From: Marasmius tenuissimus
Lineage: Eukaryota > Basidiomycota > Agaricomycetes > Agaricales > Marasmiaceae
DNA length: 64,000 nucleotides
Direction of reading: 5' to 3'
Assembly: GCA_029532415.1 (NCBI GenBank)
Contig: JAQOTA010000045.1
Coordinates: 124,001 to 188,000 of the forward strand
Shown: positions 19,380 through 31,959 of the stretch, piece by piece
Position numbering within the stretch: position 1 is the first letter of the stretch
How the letters are laid out: the number at the start of each line of letters is the position of its first letter
The notes under the pieces: model-generated
Database searches by the model: none
The model's input: only the letters and a program-made list of their open reading frames with translations
Told to the model about the DNA's origin: nothing
Made by a program: the position numbers and the translations under genes

Positions 19380-21330
19380 ACAACGTTCGCGTTTGTCTAC
19401 GCATTCACCGTGCTGAATGATAGTAGCACAGACAGACTCACCTCGAGGATTGTAGCGCGTATGTTTATGTTCGGATGGGCGGAATTTGAGGATCCGGCGA
19501 CTGGTTCGGCAGCGTGCACACTGGGCATTATTTGGATTTGAACAAAGGGAGGGACGGTGGAGACTCGAGATAGCACAAGGCTGGGAATTGGGGAGAAAGA
19601 GCGACATTGTCGTGGTTGCTGAGATTCACGATGGAGATCTTGTCGGAGGCGTCCGGTTGGAAGGTAGTGCGGTTAGAGTCATGGAAGACTCGCTCGTGGC
19701 AGTCTACGTGTGATTAGCCGGAGCTATTGGAGTGGCGGAGGTGAGTGTTCAGAAACCAACAACCTTGTACAATGCTTACTTTTGTTCAGCGGACACTGGA
19801 AGACTTTGAAGAGGCCCGGGAATCACAATGGACGTCATTCCGTCGAGGAGACGACTTCTGAATGATTGCCCCTTGCTAGGTGACGAAAGAGGAGTCGTGA
19901 AAGGCACAGGGTTGAGAAGCAAATGCTCTTGTGTCTGGCTAACAAGACCATATTGCACATCACCTACATGTCGATGGACATATACACGGTAGGATAACTA
20001 CGAGCGAATTTTTCCATGACGATTCGAGCGTAAGGGTGTATAATAAAGAGCTTCCATATCCGAGACGTTAAGATAGGTGACTCTCCGAAGGGCACGATTG
20101 GGGTCGTGTAATAGTACGTATGGTAGAATCAGAGGGAGAATCAAGGGATACCGAGTGAAGATGAATCTGAGGTGCGAGCGAGGCATGTTCTACGCAAGAA
20201 CTCGACCGGTGGATATCCCACTCAGCCCTCCCGCTGATTCCTGTCGCCTTTTCGACGCTAGCGATCCAGCCCTAGCAAATTCAACTCCGTCGCCCATGTC
20301 TACCCTGTCGAGACATATGGAGCCCGCTCCTGCTTCTCTTGTTCCCCCAAGGTCATCATTTCCAAGAGTAATGCGTTCTGGGCAGTAGAACGAAGCTCTC
20401 GGTTGACTTTATGCCCCTGTACGCCTACACAACCTTTGTTTTTCCGTCCGAATTTCAACGATGCAAGAACGTCGGGAGGCCGCAATCAGATCTGAACACT
20501 TCGGCTGGAAGAAGTCGGAGGCGAAGAGATAACTGCACACTTCGAGCTAATTCGTTTATGGCGAAGACGTGAAATCGTGAATGACCCAGATGCTGGCGAG
20601 GGACTCGATGTCGAGTAATAAGACGAGTTGCGCTGTCTTCAGATGGGGCGATTCAACACGGAAGGGACGTTCTAGCTCTCCCAGAATACTAGAATCCGAG
20701 TTATTGACCTTTTTTTTTTCAACTGTCTGGTCTTCATCGCCGACAGTGCCCTCTCCATTTTCGAATCCATCCAGTTCTGTCGTCCTTCTGGCGTCGCCCT
20801 CGAGCTGCACCGAACTCCGTCGTCCTATTAGCCTGTTACCTGTTATTAGGACGAGCACACCCTTCAACGGTGCCCAACAATGTCCGGCGTGTATAGTGAG
20901 GAATGCTGGTAGTGGTGTAGGGAACGGCTGAAAGAAGATATGTACAAGCAGGGTGCAACGAATCCGGTGGAATGAAGAATGAGAATGGACAATACTGTCC
21001 GACGCGTTGATAGGTTCTGGCAAGGATATTGTCGCTGGAAACACCTAATCCGGGGAATATGCCTGTCAGAGTTACAGCGAGAGATATGAGGCTCAACAGG
21101 CGACCACGTACTAGTCATGTTCACTATCTTGTTGTCCGGAAATGTCCTCCACAGCCGTCATGGTTTGACAAAGTCTCCAAACATGCTAACTGCTCTCGTT
21201 ACCTGGCCCTTTCTGACATCTTTCGGCCTATCCCTCTTCCTGTCTCCTTCCCAAAACACGCATCGATGTTGTCGGAAGACCAGACCGCTCGGGCGCTTTA
21301 CTCGTTGTATAAATGATAGGTTATTTGACG
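19380..21330. repeat. Decayed repeat block R, copy 2 (R2)
   Basis: This block is homologous to about 1,380-3,190 of R1 and 30,050-31,660 of R3. A piece near 20,160-20,220 encodes RCERGMFYARTRPVDIP, matching KCERGMFYTRTRPVDLP at about 30,500. The longest uninterrupted frame is on the minus strand (20,556-21,044, about 160 codons, acidic in its second half). It has clear but frame-shifted counterparts in R1 and R3. The conserved 50-nt minus-strand intron (GTACGTGG..CTGACAG) lies at about 21,061-21,112. Product unknown. Confidence 0.5.
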
Positions 21331-21339
21331 ATTATAGAG

Positions 21340-21600
21340 CGGATCATATGAGACCTTGAGGTAGGGGGGAGGAGGATGAGCGCAGACCGATGGAAGACAA
21401 GGAAAGAAAAATGCCACATGCCTCGAAAGTCGCATCTGGACTAATCCGTAGGCCTGAGGGCCGATGGTCTTGAGGATACCCATGGCGTTCAATCAAGAGG
21501 TCCGGCTCGGAGGCCGTCAGAGCTGGATTGGCGATGTTGATTGTTGCGTTCTCGGAACGCCGAGTCTCTGTCGATCTCTTTCTCGGGACGTCCACCTACG
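21340..21600 (-). repeat. Element U, copy 4
   Basis: This is the minus-strand U segment, reading GILKTIGPQAYGLVQMRLSR. It lies between block R2 and M5, in the same relative position as U1 between R1 and M1. It differs from the other copies around the donor-like site (GCATGT here instead of GT). Confidence 0.4.
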
Positions 21601-21639
21601 GCCACGACACGCCGTTTCCTCAATGTCAGACTGATGATA

Positions 21640-22297
21640 GAGGAATGAGGTCGAGTGGTGAGTAGACCACGTTGAAAAGGGCAGAGATTGTCGGTGGACG
21701 TGGGTGTCAGAGAAAGACTCGCGGAGACTCGCAGCGAATCTAACAAGCGCCCAGGCAACCTCGAACTCGGACCGCCATCAACAAACACGATCTACATTCC
21801 AGCCTCTCCTCCGCCGAAGTGAAGACCAGCTGGCATCGACGTGCAGTTTGAGCGGGCGGATGACAGGAGGTGGAGAGCATGTGAGTGGGAATCAGACTGT
21901 TATCGATCGAGTCTGGACATCCCACGAGTTGGTAATAATAGCACAACCTCCCACCTCTCGCCGCTCTCATTGGCTGATCCACGGTAGTTGGATCTCTGGA
22001 TTCTCATCGGCGACACCACCTCCGCTCCTCCAATCAATCCCATCGATGACTACATGGGCAATTCTTGACCAGCCCAACAATTGACTTTATCCCTCCTCGC
22101 AGTCTTCCTGACCACATCCACGCCGTTGCAACGTGTTTGCCAGCCACCATCCACCTGGATAAAGTCGTCCTTCCAACTTCCTCCCCGCCTTCACCAACTT
22201 CCCCCCTTTCATCAACATAGTCCTTCCATTTCGCCAAGCTCAAAAACCCTTCGTAGCCAACCATCCCTGCCTGTTTGGCATCTTCGACGCCGTCGTC
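21640..22297 (+). promoter_or_regulatory. M module copy 5, 5' flank of NACHT gene N2
   Basis: It aligns closely with the N1 flank. Landmarks are AATCTAACAAGCGCCCAGGC (about 21,736), ATCGATCGAGTCTGGACATC (21,902), GTTGGATCTCTGGATTCTCA (21,987) and the leader CTGCCTGTTTGGCATCTTCG, which ends a few bases before the N2 ATG. It is somewhat shorter than the N1 flank in the C/T-rich tract. Promoter role is inferred from position and conservation. Confidence 0.55.
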
Positions 22298-25200
22298 ATG
22301 AATACAGGCATACAAAACCACCAAACTGGCTCGGGCTTACAGAACAACTATAACGCTGCTGGCACCCAAAACATCAGCTTTGTGAACAGCTTCAACACTG
22401 CTGCCTCCAACCGTAAGTCGCTGGTTACTTGTTCCCGTCGAACGTGGGAATGACCTCGAGCCTATCTCTACAGCACTCAAAGCTCTTTGGGACGCTATTA
22501 CGGGAGTCGGGGCTTCACATGACGCAGAACAACAGTATGATCGGGGGGAATGTCTTCCTGGGACCCGCGAGGAAGTCCTCAGGATTATCTGGGAGTGGAT
22601 CTTGTCCAACGAGAGGGAGTTTCCTATCTGTTGGCTCGCGGGAACCGCAGGTGTCGGGAAAACTGCCATCGCGATAACCATTGCCAAAGAATGCGAACGA
22701 AAAGGTCGTCTGGTCACCTCATTCTTCTTTTTCCGATCCGACCCAAGACGAAACAACCCTTCGGCACTCGTGCTCACCATTGCACATGGTCTTGTCGTAA
22801 CGAACCCGCCTTGCCGAATTTTGATTGACCAGAGGATTTTGGACAACCCGAAGATACTAGAAGCTCAAATGGAGGACCAATTCCGGGAACTTGTCATGAA
22901 GCCGTACGAACGCCAGACGCTTCCTCCACCCCAAAAACTGTCCCCTCGCCAAACTCCATCTCTACGCCAAACCCCACCAAAACCTCCATCCCCAAAACCT
23001 CCATCTCTACGCCAAACAAAGCCGCACAGAAGCCAGACACTTTCTCCACCCCAGAAACCGTCCCCTCGCCAAACTCCATCTTCACCCCAGACTCCACCTC
23101 TACGCCAAACAGAGCCGCGCGGAAGCCAAACGCTTCCACCCCAGAAACCGCCCCTTCGTCAGACTTCATCACCACGCCAGACGAAGCCGCTTGGCAGCCA
23201 GACACCTCCTCTACCTCAGAAAACGCTCAGAACATCCTCGCACCAGAAAAAGCCAGGGTGCACACGGAAACCCACGGGGGGGCATTCACTCGCGGACACG
23301 GAGGCCCCCAACTTGGTCATCATAGATGGCCTGGACGAATGCGGCGACGAGCCAACTCAGCAACGCGTCCTCTCCATGATCCAATCCGCGTTCCACAGCT
23401 CTCCTCATCTTCCAATGCGCTTCCTGATCTGCAGTCGACCAGAAGCGTGGCTCCAGGAAGCATTTGCCGACGATTCGCTCTCTAGACTATCGAAGTCTAT
23501 CCCATTGACCAATGACTTCAACCCTGCTGAAGATATCTTGTATTACTACCGCCACCAATTTCGAAAGATAGTCAGAAGCCCCAAGTACAAACAAGTCCAG
23601 TTCCCAGATCCCTGGCCTACGGAGGAAGTCCTCGAAACTTTAGTCGACAAATCGTGCAGCCAATTTGTCTATGCGGCAACTGTTTCCAGGTTCATAGCAC
23701 ACGCCAACAAACATCCGATGGATCAGCTTCAGCTCGTGCTCGAAAGAGCACCAAACAGTCAATCAGGAACATCACCTTACGAAGCACTCGACACGTTGTA
23801 CAACATCATTCTCACAGCCAACCCTGACCCTGACGAAACTGGTCCTATCCTTGCGGCCATCGTCGTTCTTTCGGGATTTGGATATCTGGACCCGACCCCG
23901 GCAAATATCGAGTTGTTGCTGGGTCTGCGCTCGGGACAAGTGGCTTTGGGATTACGGGGCATGCACTCTGTGTTGAACATCCGTGGTCGGGACAATGCGA
24001 TTACCGTGCACCACACATCGTTCAGGGACTATCTGGTTGACCAAAATAGGTCACGCAATTTCCACATCGACATCGACTCTCAGAAGTATGTCATCGCACG
24101 ACAGTGGCTCCAGAACCTGACGACTAGCAAAGTGCGAAAGTACAGGTATGATGACCTTTATCCTCATTCCACTCTTTTATGGGGTACTGAACCTGTTTTG
24201 CGTGCATCAACAGCCCCAGTCAACTCTATTCCAATGGAACTAGAGCCTTCTTCATGGCATGGAGGCCGCTCTGCACGTCGATTCCCAAACCGTCTCGGGA
24301 TCTATTGGATGATCTGGGGAACGTCGACCTTGCCTTTGCGTATCCGATCTTTCATACCTCCAATAATCGGCTGAGTCGCTATTCCATCAATTGGAGTCGT
24401 GCATTCGAGAGATTGGTACCATGGGTGAGGAATCATGTGAGTTGGGCCGACCGTATTCTACCCCTTGCACTTTGTGCTTATGTGTCTATCACCAGGATGG
24501 CCCGGAAATCTGTGAAAATAAGGACAACAAGGAAGCAGCGACAAACCACTCGAAGGTCGGCAAAAATGCACATCTCAAGGCCAACAGCTATTCACCTTAC
24601 AACAACGGCCAATGTGAGGTTAAAGCTCACAACTACAAGATGGCTGAAGAAGAGGAGGGCCTCAATCTTGTGGAAGGTCTTGTCCACAAATTCCAGAACC
24701 GCCCCGGGTGTTTCCATCTTGTATGCCCCCTGGGCGTTACTCCACGAAAGGGCGTCGTGTATTGGCTTGTTCGTTGTGCGACCGGATGTCCATGGGATAT
24801 CGACCGGGTTGATTCAGAACCCAGTGATGTCGATGATGTGCGCCTCACAGACTGCCACTGTGATCTCTCTGGAGGGAGCGAGTTGAGCGATCCAGAGCAC
24901 GTTGCGTACCGGGAAGCTTGTGGGCAGCTTGTCAAGGCTTACATCTCCCTTTTCGAGGAGCTTGCCCAGAGTGGTGCGGAAGACAAAGGCACCATTGATG
25001 ATTTGAAGAGATACTTTCTGAACGTGGTGTACTCGTCACTACTCGAACACTGTTGTCTTGATCAGGAGCTACTTTTGCTCTGCCAGACGTTTTTTGGGCT
25101 CGCGAAAGGTTGTTTGGCAATGCAGATCGATTCTGTGTTTGGAAAGAAAAGAAGGAAGAATATGTTTGGGTGGATTGAGGTGAGCATGATATTTCTGGGT

Positions 25201-25387
25201 TTCCCCCTCATCCCTGTATTGTACCACAATTGATGGTTCTTCTCTTTGACAGACCTTCCCAGACAGCTTTGCTGAAGAAGGCAAAGCCTTGAAAGCACAG
25301 GTTCTTGATTTGCCTTGGGAGCAGTGGGCACAAAACTATCCAAGGGGTTCGGGGCGATCTTTCATGGGCTTCAGACAACTCAGATGA
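22298..25387 (+). CDS. NACHT-domain NLR-like protein N2
   Basis: Paralogue of N1 and N3, reading intact through five exons. Exon 1 (ATG 22298) encodes a leader with LQNNYNAAGTQNISF. After a GTAAGT..CTACAG intron comes the NACHT core: Walker A GTAGVGKT, FFFRSDPRRNNPSALVLTIA, Walker B IIDGLDECGD, then ICSRPEAW and HHTSFRDYLVD. A Pro/Gln/Thr minisatellite of about 110 residues lies between Walker A and B. The C-terminal region (LVCPLGVTPRKGVVYWLV; CLDQELLLLCQTFFGLAKG) is shared with N1 and N3 and shows no repeats. An indel near 25,350 shifts the last codons, so N2 ends a few residues before the N1 equivalent. The last intron (25,181-25,252) is frame-shifted relative to N1, which supports its being an intron. 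Confidence 0.88.
22920..23245 (+). repeat. Coding minisatellite inside the NACHT domain of N2
   Basis: This is the same repeat family as in N1 (units like CCCCAGAAACCGTCCCCTCG, then CCAAACTCCA), with slightly fewer or differently arranged units. It encodes RQTP, PPQKP and KPHRSQT motifs. The minus strand is also open across the array (22,894-23,205), which comes from the unit sequence and is not evidence of an antisense gene. Confidence 0.85.
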
Positions 25388-26069
25388 TGCACATGAGTCG
25401 TAAAGACTGGTCAATCAAAGGTATGGTGATCAGACAGTGTACAGAAGTTTCGGTGCAGCTGACTCTCCTCGATAGATAACTATTCGCCTCCTTTTGCTGT
25501 ACTAGCAGGCTGACTGGCCAGTCGGCGACGACACATTTTTCGGGACGCTGGCAGCGCTACTTTGCCCGACAGTGTGACCTGCCTCGACGCATACCTATGT
25601 TGCGGCCAGTTCAGTGGCGCCAAGGCAGTCAACCCCAATGGATGTCGTCAATTGAGAAGGAGATAAATGATCTTGTAATCCGCGTTCGTTGCAATATATG
25701 TTTAGGCTCTCGCAAATGAACATGACTGCCAGTCCCTCTTGTCAGTTGCTGCGCTTGGTGCGCCTCATTGCCTTCCAGGTCATTCCTTCGCTCAGACTCT
25801 GCGCGAAGGCAACGAAGAGGGCCGCTCACGCCCTCGCCGCCAGATTTTCGGACTTTGATGGTTTAGCACGCCTTTGCTTATCTTTGCCAACGTTCCTCCG
25901 CTTCGTTCAGTGACCAAAATGAATTTGGTTCACCACTTGACTCTGTGGTTTTTTTATGCCGTCGCCGCCAAACATAATTTTGAGGGCCTCTATGCCGTCT
26001 TCGAATTGACTCAAGCACTGCTGTGTTGTATTTCCACCACAAAAAACAGCGAGACGAGAGAGGACGCCA
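25388..26069. other. N2 3' flank and spacer, partner of 12,428-13,060
   Basis: It starts with the sequence found after N1 (GGTGATCAGACAGTGTACAG at about 25,425). It carries an extra segment near 25,515-25,580 (GGCCAGTCGGCGACGACACA) not seen after N1, and then resumes the common spacer. No reading frame is conserved between the two copies. Confidence 0.4.
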
Positions 26070-26715
26070 CATGTAAGCACGGTGGGCACACTGGGCCTAA
26101 GCTAGCCTTATAGGCACAACTGCATCTAGGACAGACAAATTCTACTACCAGCGGCAGAAGGACATGGTGGACGACGAGATTCACTTTCGAGTGAGATGTC
26201 TGGTGTGGATCCTCACCAGGCAGCCCGTAGAAGGTCGCAATCGTGATGGTGGTCTTTATTTCAGGGACCCAGAGATGGAACTCGATTGCAAAATTTCTCA
26301 AGTCGCTCACCGGCTTCTGAATCTCAAAGGAGCGATTGCTCGAAGTGTGTGCGTTTGTGCGATATCATTATGTGGGTACTCATGTTCATCGTTACGGAAT
26401 TGTCTGTCCCACGCATCGTTTACTCCCTAGACATGGGCTGACCGCAGTCGCAAACTTGGTCTGTGGACCTCGCTCGTTCTTTGATTCTTCGCTGACTCGA
26501 CGAGTAGGCAAAACAATGCTTTAAGCGCCGTGCTTGCAAGAGCAAGACCGCCGTTCGCAGCTATATATTCCTTACGCCGTGAAGTTGCTGTTCTGGGTCG
26601 GAACTTTCAACCTTTGATCCCCATGTATATCGTTGCTAAAAGACAGCTCAGAAAATGCAAAGTGTGAACAATGCGGGTCGTCTGCACACTATATCCTCAA
26701 GATGGATATGGGACT
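26070..26715 (+). pseudogene. RPB2 C-terminal fragment p2
   Basis: This is a decayed counterpart of p1. GHTGPKLAL near 26,085-26,115 and [21 protein letters not shown] (about 26,165-26,227) correspond to the clamp-proximal segment of RPB2. The zinc-clamp exon is recognisable at about 26,430-26,580 with degraded intron borders, and the terminal exon ends near 26,718. Frameshifts and stops occur throughout. It lies behind N2 exactly as p1 lies behind N1, so the two fragments were duplicated together with the NACHT gene. Confidence 0.85.
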
Positions 26716-27379
26716 AAGGGTATTCGTCGATTCTACGCGTCGAAATACTTTGACAAGTATCAAGTAGGTGTAGTATATGGAAAGCGACACACATCAAAGT
26801 AACTGCGCTGGACTCTCTTTTCTCTTTCGATCGAACGGGCCAAAAGTGGTTTTCGATGGATACGGCACCTCCGCGTGTGGATAGTTCAGACCTTAAGGGC
26901 GAAGGCGGGCTCGGTTATGATTCCGAATGACCGTTCGGCATGGAGGTTATCTGGCAACAGTTGGATTCACGGCCATTCACTTCGCCATGTTCGTGCCTCA
27001 TTTTGCCAATCCCGAAGTACGAGAGTGATGAAGTGAATGGTCTTGAGCCTGGGTAATCAATGTGTTGCGAATCATACGAGATAGACTTCGAGTTGACGGA
27101 AGAGAAATGAGTGCAGGCCAGCAAACGATGAATACAAACATGACGCACCTTGATAGTTATATCTGAATCTGTGAACCCGATGGCCTTGACGATATGTGGA
27201 GCGCCGATCCGAGAGGTCTTCCTCTGAGGCTGTCGGGTTGATTTGACGACGCTCATCGCCGTGTTCACGATACGTTCGGTTGTCCAACTCTTCCTCATTC
27301 TCTTTCTCAGTTATCCAACTACGTGTTTCGCCTTAGACGCGTAACTGATGCCCCGACACTCCACCAATTTCCATTGTGT
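26716..27379. repeat. RPB2 3' flank and element U, copy 5
   Basis: It is homologous to 13,617-14,290. The U segment at about 27,080-27,310 is one of the better preserved copies. On the minus strand it reads IGAPHIVKAIGFTDSDITIK and then a GTGCGT donor-like site, preceded by an open stretch containing TERIVNTAMSVVKSTRQP. Function unknown. Confidence 0.45.
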
Positions 27380-27800
27380 CAGGGACTTGCCTCTGTAGTT
27401 TGGGGCTGAGACTCTTGGGTTAGAATGCCTCGCAATCAATCTCCCTGATTCTAAGACTGGCGAGGTGGTGAGCGAGCTAATTCAATTGAAAGCGGTGGTC
27501 GAGGATTTATTTACCACTCTCAAGTACTGGCTTTGTCGGGATCGTGGGTGTCATCGTGGGGAAGAGAAGAGTACGCGTCTTTGAATAAGCGCTCACACAA
27601 CCTCCATCACCCCAACGACCAAACACCATCCCGACTGGACTTCTCCCCTCCTCTTGGTCGTGTTTACCCACCGTCCGCCAGGAGAAAGTCATTTTCTATC
27701 CTCTTCTACCTTCCTTCCATTAACTTCCCCCTCCCAACTTGAAACGGCTCCCCATCGCCCGCACCCTTAAACCACCCTTAACCACCTCCAAATCCTTCGT
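27380..27800 (+). promoter_or_regulatory. M module copy 6, truncated orphan flank
   Basis: AATAAGCGCTCACACAACCT at about 27,586 and the C/T-rich tract (27,640-27,760) place it in the M family. It is closest to the orphan copy at 14,290-15,055. The middle portion of M is deleted, and no NACHT or RPB2 start follows. Confidence 0.4.
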
Positions 27801-28899
27801 CGAGATGTTTGTAGATTGGCCCGCCCGCATCTGCCCTATGGTCGCATCCGGAACCTTTTCAAATTGCGTTCCCTCCCTTGACGATGCTCGAGTTGGATCT
27901 ATTGGGTGTCGATGATACCTCCGCAGGCGGTAGAATGACCTTGGTTGTGAACAAGGTCGGTGATCGAATGAACGACTGCTTAAGTTTCTCTAACTGGTCG
28001 GGATTCTACAGAAAACGAACTTGGAGGCGTCTATGGGCGGAGCAACTGCTCGAGTTATCTCGAATTTACGAACCGACCACCCTCTCGTCTCGTTCCCAAC
28101 TGCTCGTTGGGCCCTTTAGGCTCAAATACACCCTCGAGAGGTTTCAGAACTGTCACGTTTCCCCCAATCTTCGACCCCGCCGCCTCTCAGATCCAGACCA
28201 ACCATTGATATTGATCAATAACCCGTCATCCAACCTCTACAGCGAAATGAACCTCCGTCTTTGGACTTCAATATATATTTTCATCGCGAGATTCCAAGCA
28301 CTAACACAACCGACAGTGCAAATAAAAGAGAGGTCGGGCTCTCTCCCAACACACCATTACTGAGCGAAACGGCCACCGTAGCAGGGAGTATAGAGGAGAT
28401 GTGGAAGTAAGAGTTAATTCAGAGGCGGAGAAAAAGATTCGTTGTGTACCCTCAGCAAGGATCACCAAGAATACGATAGATGATGCTCTTGAGTGCTGCC
28501 TGCCGCCAGACAGTGAGTTGTCTCCTTATGGGGACCATTTGGGAGCGCTTACAATCTGGAGCTGCAGAATCTCATGGGAATATAATCACCCATTCCGCCG
28601 CCGGGCTCGAGGCGACACCCTCCCTATCTTTTTAGTGCAGTAGTCACACCACGAGGGGTCCTTCCTCTCAGTCCACGCGACCTGCCAGCATGCCAAAGTC
28701 CCTGCTCCTTCTTATATGCCTCGCAACTGTGAAGAACAAGCGAACGAAACCACCCATCTTCCTCACCGACATCCTGTCTGACCTCTCGTGCCATCACAGG
28801 CCCACGAGCACCTGGTGAGGATTCCTGTCTCCAGCGGTACGGAAAACCGTCAGATGGAAGCCCGTATTACATTACCTTGCCCTGCCTACGCCGATCGAA
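27801..28899 (+). other. Unassigned segment with one 160-codon open frame
   Basis: A + strand frame at 27,878-28,363 encodes about 160 residues beginning MTMLELDLLGVDD and ending SGSLPTHHY. A shorter frame lies at 28,401-28,643. I recognise no family, and no second copy of this segment was seen in the window. It sits between a truncated M module and block R3, so it may be unrelated sequence caught in the array. Confidence 0.3.
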
Positions 28900-31660
28900 G
28901 ACCTCAATACCAATGAGAGGGATTTGGGGGTGGGCAGGAAAGGGAAAAGAGGGATCTACCACGGATCCAACCGCTGGTGGGTGGCTAGACGGCTTTTAAA
29001 CGGTGTTTCAACGACTTACTGATGGTTTACCTACAGCTAAACGAGACCGTTCATGGAAGAGGATAAGCCTTTCAACAAGTTGCTGAACTTCCACGTCTCT
29101 TTTGGCGAGCTTAGATCGCCGGGCAACGTGGTCAATGTCTGCTGTGATTTCGTACCGGGAGGAAGCTTCGAGGCCGGACGAAGAAGATTGGGATCTCCTA
29201 CTCTCGATCTACACCTCCAACTCAAGTCTAACGAATTCAACGTTGGCCTCTTGATCCTGGTTCCTCATCAACACGCCGACATCACCAATGCGCCAGAAAA
29301 CCCGGAATCCCCTGTCATCCAGATGTATCTCCAGCACAAAACCCACTCATTTCCACATCCTCTCCCTCTTCAGTCGTGGACGCCTGCATCACCTTCGCCG
29401 ATTCGGAATTATGACCCACCGATGGCAGCCAGTCATTGCCACTCTCGGTCCTTTGCGTCTCCGACGACGAGCGGTTACGGGTGGACTAATTTGTTGAACG
29501 TGGTTATGGAGGACGAGGTTCGTGCGGCGATGGATTTGGATGTGCTTGAGTAACGGGATCGTCAGCGTGGAATGGTGGGGCGGAGGGTTTAGGATGGCCA
29601 TACGGGTTGGTCGTACCATCGAGGTCGTTGCGGGTCTTTCAGGGCTACCCCCACCGTTGTCGTGCATCTGCCATCTTCACAACTACTCCGCACTGTTGTG
29701 CCTCGAACGTATCGCGGCATTTCCGGACCTCAGGCTGCGTTCGTTACATTTGAGAGGATTCGAGGGAAGGAGAAAGCCAGCTGTCATCTAGGTGAGTATA
29801 ATTTCCCTGTCAAGTTTATCTTGAACGGGAGCTCATCTTCATTTTCGACCTCAAGACCCTCAACATAACGGGCTTTCTGTGGTCGAAAGCTCATCAGCCT
29901 CTGCCTCCAGCCCTCACTTGAACTCCCAATCTTCAAATCTTTGTTGGGATGGTGCGTTGCATGGACAGGACGTGTGGATGTTATGGACGAGAATGGCATA
30001 TTCATCTGTTTGTTCGAACAGCGCGTGTCACTACCAATAGCAATACTACGAGTTGTGGGGTCTTGAGGCGTAATCGAGACTGTGCTCCCATGAAATTGCG
30101 GTACAATTCTTATACGCCCGAACCTTCAACTCCCCTCCTCGATGTTTGCTTGTGTTCGGTGCACTGAGGTAGGCGGAAGCTGCCAGACCAGCAGAATTGC
30201 GATGTGTGTCGGCCGAGAACCGATCTCTGGGTCGCTGCCATGTAACGAAAGAGGAGTCGGGGAAGGCAAAGGGATGGGAGCACATACTCTTGCGTCTGGC
30301 AAACTGATTCATTCCGCACATTACCTATGTAGACGGACATGTACATAGCAACATAACCACGACCAAATTGTTTCATAGTGGTTTGGGTGTAAGGATGCAT
30401 TACGATAGAGCTTCCACATCCGAGACGTTGAGGTAGATGGGTCTCGGAAGGAATGATCGATCTAGAGCGAAAATTTAGGAAAACAAAGTGAAGATAAACG
30501 CGAAGTGCGAGCGAGGCATGTTCTACACAAGAACTCGACCGGTGGATCTCCCACCTAGCCCTCCTACAAAGTCCCGTCGCCTTTTCGGCGTCAACCTGTC
30601 TATTCCTAGCAGATTCAGTTCCGTTGCCTATCTTTCCCCCGTCGAGACTTTGCAGCCCGTTCCTGTCTCTCCTATTTTCTTGAGGTTGTCGTTGCCGAGA
30701 TAGATGTGTCTGGGCAGTAGAACGAAGATCTCGGTGGTATTCAAAAATGCCCTGCCCGACGTTATGCGACCGTGAGCACATAGAGCTTTTCGCTTTGCCA
30801 GCAATCCAAGGATGCGAGGGAAATAGAAGGCAGCTATCTGATCTAACCACTGCACTCGGAAGGAAACGAAGGCGTGGAGATGGACCACAGGCTGCGATCC
30901 AATCCGTACATGGTGAAGTCGTGGAATCAAGGTTGTCCCAGCTGCTGGCGAGGAGCTCGATACTCAACTCAGTTAAGACGAGTCGTGACGTTTCCAGATG
31001 ATACAATTCGATGGGAGGGACAGTCTGACCGGTATCCGATTGTTTAGCCCTTCTTTATGGCCTAATTTTCGTCACCGACGGTATCCCCTCCGTGTTCAAA
31101 TACATCCAGCTTTGTCGTCGTTTTGGCTTCGCCCTCGAGCTGCATCGGACTCCCTGATGTATCGCCCGATGAACGCGTTACCCGTCAATGGATCGAGTAC
31201 GTCTTTCGATGGTGTCCAACAATACTCGGCGCGTGCAATGCAGATTGCTGGAAGTGGTGTGGGGACGGCTGGAAGAAGTGACGGATGAGCATGCAGGGTG
31301 CGACAGATTCGGTGGATTGGAAGACGAGAATGAGTAATCCTGGTTGATGCGTTGATAGGTCCTGGAAACAATGTTTGTCGTTGGAAATATTCAATCCAGG
31401 AACATGCCTGTTAGGGTTTTAGCAAGAGAGATGAGAGGCTGAAGAGATATCCACGTACTAGTAACGTTTACTATCTTGTTGGCAGGAACAGTCCTCTACA
31501 GTTGCTATCATTTGGAGAATCCTTGAACTCTGCTAAATCCTCTCGTTGACTAACGACATCTCTTTGGCCTATCCCCCTTCCTCTGTCTCCTTCCCTACAC
31601 GCACACGAATGTTGTCGAGAGACCAGACCGTGCGAGCGCTTTACTCGTCAAACAGATGAT
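28900..31660. repeat. Decayed repeat block R, copy 3 (R3)
   Basis: This is the longest match to R1: 28,911-29,870 aligns with 20-1,000 and the rest with about 1,000-3,100. Strongly matching peptides include NLLNVVMEDEVRAAMDLDVLE (about 29,490-29,553), found with one change at 600-666. The minus strand has a 298-codon open frame at 30,110-31,006, but its frame is broken in R1 and R2. The minus-strand peptide GYVAMYMSVYIGN and the 50-nt GTACGTGG..CTAACAG intron (about 31,406-31,457) are shared with R1 and R2. Product unknown. Confidence 0.55.
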
Positions 31661-31699
31661 AGTTTACTTGATAACCGTGGGGCAGATTGCATGAAAAAA

Positions 31700-31930
31700 G
31701 ACTTTGAGGTGGCAGGAGGGCGATGAGTGCAAGACTAACGAAGGAGGGGAAAGAAAAATACCACACCTGGAAAGCCGCATCTGAACTGGTCCGTAGGGCT
31801 ACTGATCTCGAGGATGCCCTTCGTCATCGTCCAACGACTCGCTCAGAGACTGTCAGAGCTGGATTGACGACGTTGATGACTGTGTTTTCGAGATTTGTTG
31901 GGTCGGCCAAGCTTTCGGGATATTCATTAA
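31700..31930 (-). repeat. Element U, copy 6
   Basis: It occupies the same position between R and M as U1 and U4. On the minus strand it reads KGILEISSPTDQFRCGFP followed by a GTGTGG donor-like site. It is the most diverged copy at protein level. Confidence 0.4.
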
Positions 31931-31959
31931 CGTCCTTCATCCTGGTCCGCCCTCCGCAA

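Noticed and set aside
30110..31006. A 298-codon minus-strand frame in block R3 as a gene
   Set aside because: The frame is broken at several places in the homologous R1 and R2 segments, and no domain is recognisable. Only short parts look protein-like, so it is kept as part of the decayed block.
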